Of a stretch of 64,000 nt of DNA, positions 38,205-48,923 are shown in pieces. The notes below the pieces were generated by a model. That model searched no databases. It was not told the origin of the DNA and was given only the letters and a program-made list of their open reading frames with translations. Location: positions 8,367,126-8,431,125 of the forward strand of contig OX030958.1 of the NCBI GenBank assembly GCA_943735955.1, read 5' to 3'. The translations under genes and the position numbers were made by a program. The first letter of the stretch is position 1. Each line of letters starts with the position of its first letter. Source of the stretch: Piscicola geometra. Lineage: Eukaryota; Annelida; Clitellata; Hirudinida; Piscicolidae.

Positions 38205-40509
38205 CACGACAGGTGGAGGCTCAGCGAACAAGTCGTACCTCTACCAGCAGACGAAGGCGCTCCTCAACCCTGAGAAGCTGATGCAGTTCATTGAGGAGAA
38301 AGTCAAGGTTGCTTATCAAACACCAATTATTGAGACTTCATTTAGTGACTGAGTGAATGTATGCAGGTAACCATTGCTTGCAGGTTTGAGGTGAATGCAC
38401 ATAGTTATTATAAGTCCGTTAAATCTATAAAATTTGTCCATTCACTTCTTCCCCTTTCGAAAGACTTTGGGAACTGCAGCGTGTCCACCATACCACTTGG
38501 CTGTCGTGATAGGAGGCACTTCTGCAGAGTTCACTCTCAAGACCGTCAAAATGGCCTCCACGCACTACCTTGACAATCTGCCTACTACAGGTACTAAGGA
38601 AAAATAATTAATTTTATAATTATTATTAGAATTTGTCGACTTCTTATGATTCTTAAAACCAAAACCTTTAAAGTTTCATTCTCCTTCTATTCATAAGATG
38701 TTCTTAGTGTGCTACTTCCACAATGTTTCATTGCTTGACTTCAACCCACTTCTTCTAACCACAACTCAACCTTCCAAACCTCCTCCCCTCCACAGGCAAC
38801 GAACTGGGCAGGGGTTTCAGAGACGTCGAGATGGAGGCCAAGGTGCTGGCGATGACTCAGAAACTTGGCATTGGCGCTCAGTTCGGAGGCAAGTACTTCT
38901 GCCATGACGTCAGAGTCATCAGGTGATGTCATCCTGTTCTATCTTGATGATCTTGCATTAATATTTAAGTAATCCTTTATCAACTTTATCTTGTTACATT
39001 GAGATTCAATACACTTTGCATATGTTGTTTTTGAACTCTTGTTCTCTCTTTATATTCATCTACGGTAGTGGTGTTTCCACGACTTTCCTTGCTTCACCAC
39101 AGATTGCCGAGACACGGCGCCTCTTGTCCCGTTGGCATTGGCGTGTCCTGCTCTGCTGACCGACAGGTCTTCCTAAATCATTAGCTACTGTACAATTGAG
39201 AATTATAGGAGCATTTCTCAATTTATATAATACATCTTTTCTAACGTTATCATTATAATATTCATAAGAATTTGTTCAAAGTATCAACTTGAAAACGCAA
39301 GCATTAACATACGCACAGGTGTACGGCAAGATCACCAAGGAAGGAGTCTTTCTGGAGCAGTTGGAAATGAATCCTGCAAGGTTCCTTCCTGACGTGTCGT
39401 CTGACCAGCTGGGTGGCGAGGTGGTGAATGTCGATCTGAACAAGCCCATGAAGCAAGTGCTCGCTGAGCTCTCCAAGTACCCCATCAAGACCCGTCTCAG
39501 TCTCACCGGTACATCCTTCCATCATCACTATAATCGCCATTATCGTCATCAGCATCTTCACAATCATCATCACCATCACACTACTCCACCAGCACCTTCC
39601 TCACAGGCACGTTGGTGGTGGCGAGGGACATAGCGCATGCGAAGTTGAAGGAGAGACTGGACAGTGGTCAGGGCCTGCCCGAGTACACCAAGAACCACCC
39701 CATCTACTACGCCGGACCCGCCAAAACGCCCACCGTGAGATGACTAAAACCCAGTTATTAAAACATCGACATTGTTGCTACATCATAGTGACATCATTGG
39801 GATTAGGGAAAAAATAGATCTAAACAAAATTAAACCGTTAAAATATCCTTTAAGGTCCATTTTGTCTATATACCACCATGACATCCTTCTTCAATATCAC
39901 TGCCTCCAACGCAGGGTTACGCGAGTGGATCTTTCGGACCTACCACAGCAGGCCGCATGGATTCTTATGTGGACCTCTTTCAGGCTGCAGGAGGCTCCAT
40001 GGTGATGCTTGCCAAGGGAAACAGAGGAAAGGCTGTGAGTGCAGGCTAATCTTTTATTCTCTCTTCAACTGATAATCCTTCATATTTCGGACAAAATTCA
40101 TTTTCTCTTGATCATTTCTTATAATTCCTACTTATAAATCTATCCAAAGTTTTCCCCACGCAACACCACAGGTTACAGAGGCGTGTCACAAGCACGGAGG
40201 CTTTTACCTGGGCAGCATCGGAGGCCCTGCTGCCATCTTGGCGCAAAACTGCATCAAGAAGGTCGAAGTGCTCGAATATGCAGAACTGGGTGCGTTTGTG
40301 GGAACGTGTATTGGATGCTTTGTTTGATGAAATCTTCATAACTGCTCCAGCATAACAAATGAATTCCTGGTTCGTGTCAAGCTCATTATATACAACATAC
40401 GCCTGCAGGCATGGAGGCGATTTGGAAGGTTGAAGTGGAGAACTTTCCTGCATTCATCGTGGTGGACGACAAAGGAAACGATTTCTTCAAGGAGTGGCAG
40501 ACTGAGTAG
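36677..40509 (+). CDS. fumarate hydratase, class I (iron-sulfur)
   Basis: Interconverts fumarate and malate using a [4Fe-4S] cluster. Exons: 36677-36824, 36932-37059, 37184-37322, 37501-37601, 37810-37921, 38213-38307, 38464-38590, 38796-38922, 39103-39166, 39319-39508, 39607-39734, 39915-40034, 40172-40289, 40409-40509; 565 residues, all phases consistent. Motifs in order: [134 protein letters not shown]. The cysteines at 129, 248 and 342 have the 119 and 94 residue spacing of the cluster ligands in characterised class I enzymes. The basic, Arg/Leu-containing N-terminus ([18 protein letters not shown]) could be a mitochondrial targeting sequence. Most animals rely on unrelated class II fumarase. 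Confidence 0.96.
38024..38203. repeat. minisatellite in fumarase intron 5
   Basis: ATGATGATG blocks separated by repeated GACCTTTCCAATG units, about four copies of roughly 33-36 bp. It lies wholly between the exons ending at 37921 and starting at 38213. Confidence 0.88.
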
Positions 40510-40693
40510 GTGAAAGAACAGGACACTCAGATCTCCTTACATCTACTAAGACTACGAATTAGCGAAGGAACAATACATTTTGAAGATTTTTAAACTAGTT
40601 GGCTACACGTTAATATTTCTAAATAGATTTTGTGTCATGATGATAGTACCCTGAAGTTGGAAGCAGTTTTAGTTAGGAAAATGATGTGTTGTT

Positions 40694-40708
40694 AATAAAA
40701 TATTTATT
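40694..40708. terminator. shared bidirectional poly(A) signal
   Basis: AATAAAATATTTATT contains AATAAA on the plus strand (40694-40699, 185 nt after the fumarase stop) and AATAAA on the minus strand (40703-40708, about 50 nt after the ABITRAM stop). It therefore can serve both convergent genes. Confidence 0.75.
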
Positions 40709-40756
40709 GAACCCTTTTTTTGTGAGAAATAATAAAAAATCATAAATAATATGAAA

Positions 40757-41639
40757 TTAAATTTCTTGAAAACTCTTTTGGTATTCTTCTTCACTCAGCA
40801 ACTTGGCCATCTGCTTGGCATGCTCTTGTGGCTTTGTCAATAGAATGGCTATGTAGCCCTCACCAGATTTCTGAAATACAAAATAGTAAAAATTATATGT
40901 AATTGTCTGATTTTATTTCTCACAGTACTTGATTTAATGTGCAATAATTTAATATCAAACATTGAATATGAGGTTGGGAGTGTCTATGAGTCGTTGGTTG
41001 ATTTCAATGAGACTGCATCTGATGCCCAGTTTGACACTGTACTCAGAACCATCCTCACAGACTATGCTACACAGAGCTGCACTGTTGTTCAGACCCTGCC
41101 CACCCTACAATCAAGGAGATGGTGAAAACTTGCCACTGACCATCTGAAACTTTTATGTAATAATTTTCTTACCCTCTTATTTTTCCCTGATACTTTATTT
41201 TCAAGCCTGTTGACATTGTTGATCTGGAAGTTGAAGGAGGATATGGTCTTCTTCTCACTGATAACAGGATGCCTTGGAGCCAGTGTCACCAAAAATATCC
41301 TTATGAAAGCCATATTAATTATTTTACCAACCCAAACCTATTTAAAAAATAGAAAGAAAAAAAAACTTCACCACACCTATTTGAGTGGATTAAAATGCAT
41401 AGATCTTCACCTTTAATCTCATCTGATATTTAAAAACAAAATTTAGTTGATGTATATTATTATTTAAAATTGAATACTGAAATTAATGTAAAAACTTAAT
41501 AAAAATTGAAACTAAATGCTTTATAGAAAATAGAATGATATAGAAGGCAACCCAAACCTTTTTTATATTTTTTTATGTAGTATCGGTCAACAACTGGTTT
41601 CATCAACATTTCATCGGAATCTAGACATGACTCGGACAT
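40757..41639 (-). CDS. ABITRAM: ABITRAM (FAM206A / Simiate) homologue
   Basis: A small conserved protein reported in vertebrates to bind actin and act in nuclear and neurite processes; its biochemical role is not well settled. Exons 5' to 3': 41558-41639, 41377-41422, 41173-41299, 40961-41104, 40757-40870, giving 170 residues (human 181). The reading frame and exon phases fit throughout. Conserved stretches: PVVDRYYIKKYKK, GEDLCILIHSNR, LAPRHPVISEKKTISSFNFQ, RLENKVSGKNKRGGQ, ALCSIVCEDGSEYSV, SGEGYIAILLTKP. Each matches the same-order segment in vertebrate ABITRAM. All five exons fit into under 900 bp with very short introns. The start ATG is followed by acidic residues as in homologues. Confidence 0.9.
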
Positions 41640-42547
41640 TGCAAGCAAGAAGCGGCAAGATTTTAAAATCGCCGAGCGCCGCTACCTACGATAATATCGC
41701 AAGCATACGACTAGTCACTAGGCTTGTATCTGTGAAAGATTAATTTAAGTAAATTAGGCTCAATGGCACTGAATAATATTTGCTTACAATATCGATTCGA
41801 TTTGTTAAAATCAGTCAAAATATTTACATTCACTAAATTTTTCCAATATAGTACGATGTCAATGTTTATAGTTTGGATTCCATTTACACAGGTTTGGGAA
41901 GCGGGTGCGTATAAACGGACTTCAAATAATAATTAAATGGACTTGATTAAATTGAACTAAATTCATACCAGTTTTAAATAATTGTAAATAATGTATTTTT
42001 AAAAAAGTCAAACAATATGATCTTAAATACAATATATTTTTTAAATATCCAGATTAGTATAGTCCATATCAAAAAGAAAGATAAAAACTGTAAACACTCT
42101 TAAATCCCTAAGAATGAAATGGGCAAAAAAGGTCTACATAAAAAAATAAAATTTTGAAATGTTATTCAATATGGACTATACTAAAATTCTGACATCACAC
42201 CCTCCTCCCAAAATCCTGGTAGAGAGAGCATATACCATATATACATAGTTCAAACCTCAAATCCCAAAGGTAGAATAAATGGATGAAATTACATAGGTTT
42301 GTTTAAATAAAATCATGCAAGTTTATTAAGAAAATTTAAATGGCATACAATATCAATTAGATTTGCAAAATCTAATAAGCAAGAAGATATTCAACAAACC
42401 ATTCATCTCAAGATTAAAATTTCTTATAAAATTTCTATCACTAGTGTGAGGAAAAGGTGGTACTTTAAATTAATGCATCATCTAATATGATATTCATCAG
42501 AATCAAGCCCACAACCACCACTACCAACTTGCCAAAGCACACCATCA
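41640..42547. other. intergenic between ABITRAM and GPCPD1
   Basis: AT-rich, no exon seen. It should hold the ABITRAM promoter and the GPCPD1 3' UTR. TTTATT (minus-strand AATAAA) occurs at about 42319. Confidence 0.5.
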
Positions 42548-44335
42548 TAACTTCACCATGTCAACGTTATCAATGGCAATTCCATCGACCAGGAGGTCGA
42601 CCAGCACTTGCAGCATCTCCTTCTCATTGTTCTGCTCACCCCACACATACACCTTGAGGCCGAGTTGGTGCGCCAGCTGGATGAGTTCCTTCTGCTTCAG
42701 CAGTGGGTTGGTGTAGAGGACGACGCCAAAGAGCTGTTCTGCTGCAGCAAAGTGGATGCTGCTTTCAAGGGTCTTTGAGCGGGGATCTTCATAAGGATCA
42801 TAATGGCAAGTGCCTTGAGAGATAAACATGACCGGAAAGTGGTCTTGCTTTGCTTTCAACATTGAACAGACATCCGGGTCAAAAGATGAAAAGAATATAT
42901 ACCTATTACCAACACACTCAAAACACACCTTCAGGATTGTGTCAACGTAATCGTTTCTGCTCATTCGGAGGTGTGTGTCATCTTCCATGCCACCCGCTTC
43001 CATTGCCATTGAGTACTTTACTTCGACATCAAAGCTGAGGTCTTCAGGCAGGTTCTGAAAAACATGTTCCAGCTTTATGAACAGCTTGTTCCTCTCTTCA
43101 TTGTACAGACTCTCATCATAAGTATTTTTTGAATCACGTGAAATTTGGAATTGATTACTCATTAAATCACTGTAGTTGAGATGTTGAATTGGAATTTCTA
43201 TTTTGAGTTCTGAAGAGTTGTTTTTGACTCTCAGGTGAGTTTTGAAGTCATGGTACACCAGAGGAACATTGTCTTTGCTGAGCAGTACATCAAACTCTAT
43301 TATCTTTATGCCCTTTTCATATGCAGCTTGGAAAGAGGCCATGGTGTTTTCAAGGTAGTTGGAGAGTTTTTGTCCATCTGATGAAAAGGTAGCACCATGC
43401 CCTCTGTGTCCAATCAACAATGGCTTTTTTGAGCTGTTGTCAGTCTTGCGTTGTTCTATCACTGTTGAATGATTTTTTACTGGCTTGACAATCAGGTATT
43501 TCATTGGCCAGATAGCCACCAAGTTGCCATTAGGAGCTGTCATGAACATGTCCAATTCACCAGACTCTGAAACGCCCAAGTGAAGGTAAGCATATGCAAA
43601 CTCATCTTTTTCAGGAACTTTTTCTTGATTGAGAAGATGGAAGGAGAACTTGAGGGTAATCTTTGACAAATCTGTTCTCACGCTCAACAATGACATTTCA
43701 GTAAACTTCACCACTATTCCTGCATCCGGTACAAGTGAAGGCGATTTTGACAAACCATTCAGAACCGAAAAAGTTGTTAGACGATGTGGCAGAATAGTTT
43801 TATCATCTTTTTTGAAAATATCACATTTCATCAGACACTCGTTGATTTCATTGCTTGTTTCGTGAAAATTTGGAGGATGAAATATCTTCAACTTGTACTC
43901 GAACTTATCTTTCAGACGAGATATTCCGATCTGGTACTCTTCATTTAGTAAACCAAAGTCGTCGTCAGCCATATTATTACAAAAGTTTCGGATAAAAGGC
44001 TCTCGAACTACAACTTCAACAGTATCAACTTGACTTAGAGCTAAAAAGTATTTATATCCACTATCGAATGATTTTATGTGTATATCTAATGTCCATTGCT
44101 CTAGCGCCTCATTTATATATTTATCTTTTTTCATAGGAATCGAATTTTCAATTCGCCAACAACCTAACTCTTCACAAGCGCCAGTTATAAAAGGGGTGAG
44201 ATGAGAGGTATTAACCAGTTTCAGATTGAACTTGTGGTTCTCCATCCTTCTTACTGAACTGTTGAGTCCTTTGAAAGTATCTATAAAAAGCCTTTTTCGA
44301 TGTAAAACAAGCAGTTCATGGAAGACAATTTCCAT
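42548..44335 (-). CDS. GPCPD1: glycerophosphocholine phosphodiesterase GPCPD1 homologue
   Basis: Hydrolyses glycerophosphocholine to choline and glycerol-3-phosphate in the cytosol; vertebrate GPCPD1 (GDE5) has the same architecture. A single 595-596 residue frame. The N-terminal CBM20-like starch-binding domain begins around residue 31 (NLKLVNTSHL, GACEELGCW). The glycerophosphodiester phosphodiesterase domain begins near residue 305 with GHRGHG, then LENTMASFQAAYEKG, IIEFDVLLSKDNVPLVYHDF, FDVEVKY, FSSFDPDVCSM and a final DGIAIDNVDMVKL. The HRG, ExD and second-His residues are all present. The annotated ATG at 44333-44335 may be too early: the ATG at 44243-44245 (MENHKF) places the CBM20 domain at the very start, as in homologues. 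It is intronless, unlike its neighbours. Human is 672 residues; the C-terminal extension is absent here. Confidence 0.93.
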
Positions 44336-46286
44336 ATACTTTCGATAGCATTAGAGCAGGAATCTATAAATGTTTGTTTCAAAATGAGAACGCTATTTAT
44401 TGATTGTTAAAGAACATTAACACAGAAACCGGATAGAATATTTTCTTAAACCAAACACTCAATCATGTGTTTCAGATCAAAGAAGCCTCTTTATACTTTC
44501 TGCCAAAAACCATACTTAGATTTGTATAGTATATATACATAAAAAGAAAATAGGTGTTCATTATAACTACCTTTAGTAAAGGTAGATACTTAATATTTTT
44601 ATTCATTTTTTCTTTTAGCTTCATTCATTATTACTTCACAGTATTTTATCAGTATTCTTCTAAATAGGAACTCACTTATAAATATCTTTTATTCCTTCAA
44701 TCCAACCAATTCATTTTCTTTTTTGCCATTTTTCGAGAAGCGCATTTGAAAAACGCATTGAAAGATTGTCTAGTGTTTTTTCACAAGACAAGACTGTATT
44801 TTATCTGGATTGTTTAGCTACATTATATTTTTTTATGGATTTTTACGGACATGTTTTGATCTTTTTTTATGTTTGGTTTCCTTAGTTACAAAACAAAAAA
44901 GATACTAAGCAGAAACTAAATTTTTTAATATTACAATTTGTATAATTGTATCTAAGTTCTTTTAAAGTATATTTTTAAGAAGTTGACAATTTAGGCTACT
45001 TATAAAATATAACTCATAAGACATAAGAAGCCTCATTGAAAAAATGATTTTTTGAGGCAATAGATGATGAAACAATATATTTATTTAAACATTTTTTTAG
45101 TAATATGCTGGTAACGCCTATTAGCATTTCACACTTTTATCGTGCTATGCTGTGTGTTGGAGGTTAGGAGATATATCTCCCACATCAAGGACACCTCAAA
45201 GTATATATTTGTAATGAATGCCTAATGACAGTTTATTGACTGTAGAGAAGCTCTAGAATTGTTATGTTCTTACACATTCTGATTGTTCATATGTTTGACT
45301 AAGTTGAAACGACTTTGTAGAGATTGTATAGATACATATAAAAGCTTGCGTTAAAGGTGAATTGTTTTCAAGCAATTAACTTGTTAACTCAAGTAGGGCC
45401 ATTGAATTTTGTGAAAAGCTGCTTGATACTACCTGTTGAGGACCGTAACAAGATATGCCATTCACATTTACTATACTCACACACTCATATATATGTATCT
45501 ACATACATCTAAATAATATCTCTTGAGTAATCTTCTCTATCAAAGCCGTGTCATCATCATCATCATGATCAGCTCCAGCAGCATCGCCATCATTGCCATT
45601 CTTCTCGCCATCATCATCGCCGTTGTCATAACCTTTTGTATCGACGTAGTCATCGCCATAGTTTGGCACTCCTCACCACCCTCAGAACAGCTCGAATCAG
45701 AGTATTATTAGCGCCACTTTAGCAATTAGTTACTCGCAGCTTATATCCTTTTATGCCAACTAGCCCTACCAGCATATTCTTCATGAAAATACATCAAAAT
45801 GATTGGTTTGATGTTCTCATCATCCCCATCACCCTCATTATCTTTCTCTTAAATGTCAACTCAGATAGAATTGCAGGTTTAAATTCAATACATCATAACA
45901 TTTTAAATCTTTCATGTCAATATTTACTGAATTGTTATTGTTATTAAATATTAGTAAAAGTAAATAGCGTAGTTTAGAAGACAATTATTGACTGCCATTT
46001 TATGTTATAAATAATCAGTTCTTCTTGGATATTTCCTATGAGCTAAAATAAATGTTCAAAATCGAGATTAATAATAATACTTTTGATTGTTGTAATGGGA
46101 AAACTAAGAAACTATTTCAGTCTTAGGAAAAGCAACTCGTCAAAAAAAGGTTGTTAAAAGTTGATTATTCGTTTATTTATGATTATTTCGAATTAATAAA
46201 CGAAATATTATAAACAAATAAATCTTTTAAACAATAATTGTAATCCTTATAACCAAAATCATTCAAAAATTCATTTTACAAAATAG
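44336..46286. other. intergenic / possible intron, no exon seen
   Basis: Between GPCPD1 (minus) and the GAB-like gene (plus). Expected 5' exons of the GAB-like gene, including a PH domain, were looked for and not found. CAT-rich low-complexity sequence at 45550-45660. Confidence 0.5.
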
Positions 46287-48472
46287 AAAAGAAAACGCCT
46301 GTTGCAATTTCAATAAAAGCCTCCAAGACCGATGAAGTTACCCAGCAGAGAGATCGAACCAACTCCCTCAATGATTATCCACAAAAAAATGAAGATTTTC
46401 ACACCCTAGTCAGTCTTACTAAAAAAACAGACTCAATTTCCTCGCTACCATCCCCTCGCCACCAGAATGGGGACCTGTTTTCATCTCTTTCATATGTCAT
46501 TCCACCCGCCTCTCCTTCCAGCTCAAATGGTCTGAAATCATTTGAAGAATTTGCTTTTATGAGTGTTCATGATAATCATATAGTCGAAAAGCTAAAGGAA
46601 AAAGATGAAAACAAAGAATTCGAAGCAGAATCAAGTAATGGAATTAGGAAAGGGAGTTTGGAAACTTTTAAATCATGTTGTGACCATCGTGGTAGTAAGC
46701 CAGAAATAGCGATTTATTTAAATGGTGAAAAGTTAGGTTCCTATATTAAAAAAGACTGTAAAAATCCCAAAATTGCTAGTGATGTTAACACAACAATTAT
46801 TCATAACAACAATACTTCCGAAACAACAAACGAATATAATGGAAACGAAAAAAACAACATTCTAAAAGACGAAGTTAAGCTGAACAGGGATGATGGGCAA
46901 AGTGACATTAGTAAACCTCAAATCTCAGAAGGTGTTAAAAATAACCTCGAAATCAGCTTATCTCCCTGCCACACAAACCACATTCACCTCCTCTCTCCAA
47001 CTCATAAGCGCTTCACTCTGGGGGATGGGTACATCCACTTGAACACTTGTCTCAGTGGCAATCTCTGCAAGCCACCACTGCCCGAAAAAGGAGAGGAAGG
47101 TAGGGAAGGTGAGGGCATGAAGAACAGAGAGTTAATGGGCAAAATGAAGGAGCTGGGCATGACTGGAGCTTGCCATAGCAGTCTTCCACGCAGAAGACAA
47201 CCCATCATTCAAAGCTCCAGTTTGCCAGTCTTCAGAGGCACTTCTGAAACTGTCCTCAACACTGTCACTAAATTTCCATTTACTCATCAACTCACCAATG
47301 TACCAGCCACTTTTACACCAAAACTAGAAACCATTCTCCCATCCTCCTCTCCTCCTCCACTGCCTGCAAAAAAGCACTTCAGATCAAAGCACAACTCAGT
47401 GGTGGAAGAGTTAATGAAAGACCATTACAGGGACTCTTCTACGCTCAGATGTTCCTTTTCAGAAAAACCATGCATCGATGTTACTGACCAACTAGGAGAT
47501 AAATACTCGACTAAGAAGAATTATAATAGTCTTTCGAAACTCCAGCAAAGAATCAATCATTCTATTCCACCTGCTAACAGATCAAGCATGTTTTGTCGTA
47601 GAGATTCCGATGGTTACCTAATGTGTGACCAGACCACCAGAGATTATAACGACAAGGCTGGCGTAGGCGACAAAGGAAATGCCAGTAAAAGCAGGAGATC
47701 AGCCTTCAAGGAAGGTTCCAATGCGTTTAGTAAGAACATCGACCTGCGAAAGACTAGCAGCCAAAACGACTGTAACTTCCAGCAAGAAGCGAAAGTCAGT
47801 AGAAACGGTCACAAATGCAAGAAGGCGCTGAAATGCCCCTGCAAAGACTGCAGGCCAGAAAATCTAAGGAATCTTCTTTACACTACAGTTCCCCTTCCGA
47901 AAAAAAGCATTACTCGCTTTTACTCCCACACTAACACGCAATCTAGCTCTAAACAGTTAATGGTGAGTTGGCATTAATTCAGGGTCAAAAAATGAGTACA
48001 CAATTTAGTTATTGACATAATTTCGTTTTATGATTTAGGCAGTTGTGTGTTTTGTCTTCCAATGCGGTTTATATTCAATTAAGCTTATTTCATCGCATTT
48101 CTCCACAGACACCACTGCCAAGAGGCACCACATATGACTGCTCAGAAAGGAGAAGCGATTTCATAATGGGAGAAAGTGAGTGTCTTTATTTTAAGATGTG
48201 TTAAAAAATACATAAAACATTTTTTAAACAATTTAATTTTATATCTAAAATTAGCTTTATTTATAAAAATCAAAAAAGAAAAAGCTAAAAGTAGCAAGGA
48301 GTCTTTCAATTTGGAGATAAGCTACCTTCAGTTGGACATGGTGTCGCCTGCGTCTTCTCCTAGAACTCCGCCTCTGCACAAAACATCCAATTGCAACTAC
48401 AAGGAAATTGACTGGGATCGAACCAAGGCTCTAATCAACCTCAGGTCTGACAGATGTGCTGAAAAAGATTGA
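46287..48472 (+). CDS. GAB/DOS-family docking protein, 3' exons (5' incomplete)
   Basis: GAB proteins are tyrosine-phosphorylated scaffolds that recruit the phosphatase SHP2/Corkscrew and PI3K below receptor kinases. Exons: about 46287-47962, 48109-48175, 48279-48472. Recognition rests on the C-terminus: ISYLQLDMVSP followed ~18 residues later by NYKEIDWDRTKALINLRS, matching the two SHP2-binding tyrosines and the TKAL-type ending of GAB1/GAB2. Other visible sites: SYVIPPASP (YxxP), PPPLPAKKHF and VPLPKKS (proline/basic SH3-type sites), and a Cys cluster KCKKALKCPCKDC. The rest is low-complexity, Asn/Ser/Lys-rich. The first in-frame ATG is at 46559, but the frame is open back to 46244 and a possible acceptor lies at 46285-46286, so upstream exons are likely. 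The acceptor at 48278 is poor but keeps phase. Confidence 0.72.
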
Positions 48473-48923
48473 TTGCAGTTTTGAAGTTTTTTGAGATGAA
48501 AAAAACTGAAGATTATTGTTCTGAAAATACACTCACATGAGATTGTTGAAAATACCTTAAGTTTGAAGTTAATTTTTTAATTGCATAACAATTCAAATAT
48601 TTTAATCCAGTTTTAACTGAGATATTCAAAGCTACGAAAAAGGTAAATTAATACACATGGGGGTTTTTGCTACTGCATAATATGAAGAAATTATGCAATA
48701 TTTAATCCGTTAAGCAATGTATCATAAACGATCAATACATATTTTTATGTAGAATTTCAGTTATAAAGATTGAATTAAAATTTGGTTATCAAGTTTGAAA
48801 AGTCAGTCACTTTTTGTAAGCATTTATTTAAAAAACCTATTTCTGCACCCATCATCAAGGTGCTGATTTTTTTACAGATCTGATTTTTATCGAACATTAT
48901 AAAACTATTAATATTTAACAAAT
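48473..48923. other. intergenic between convergent genes
   Basis: 3' UTR sequence of the GAB-like gene and of the unrecognised minus-strand gene. AT-rich, nothing else seen. Confidence 0.5.

Noticed and set aside
40937..41416. Plus-strand frames over 40.9-41.4 kb (for example VDIVDLEVEGGYGLLL)
   Set aside because: Antisense to ABITRAM exons, which match the known family in order and phase.
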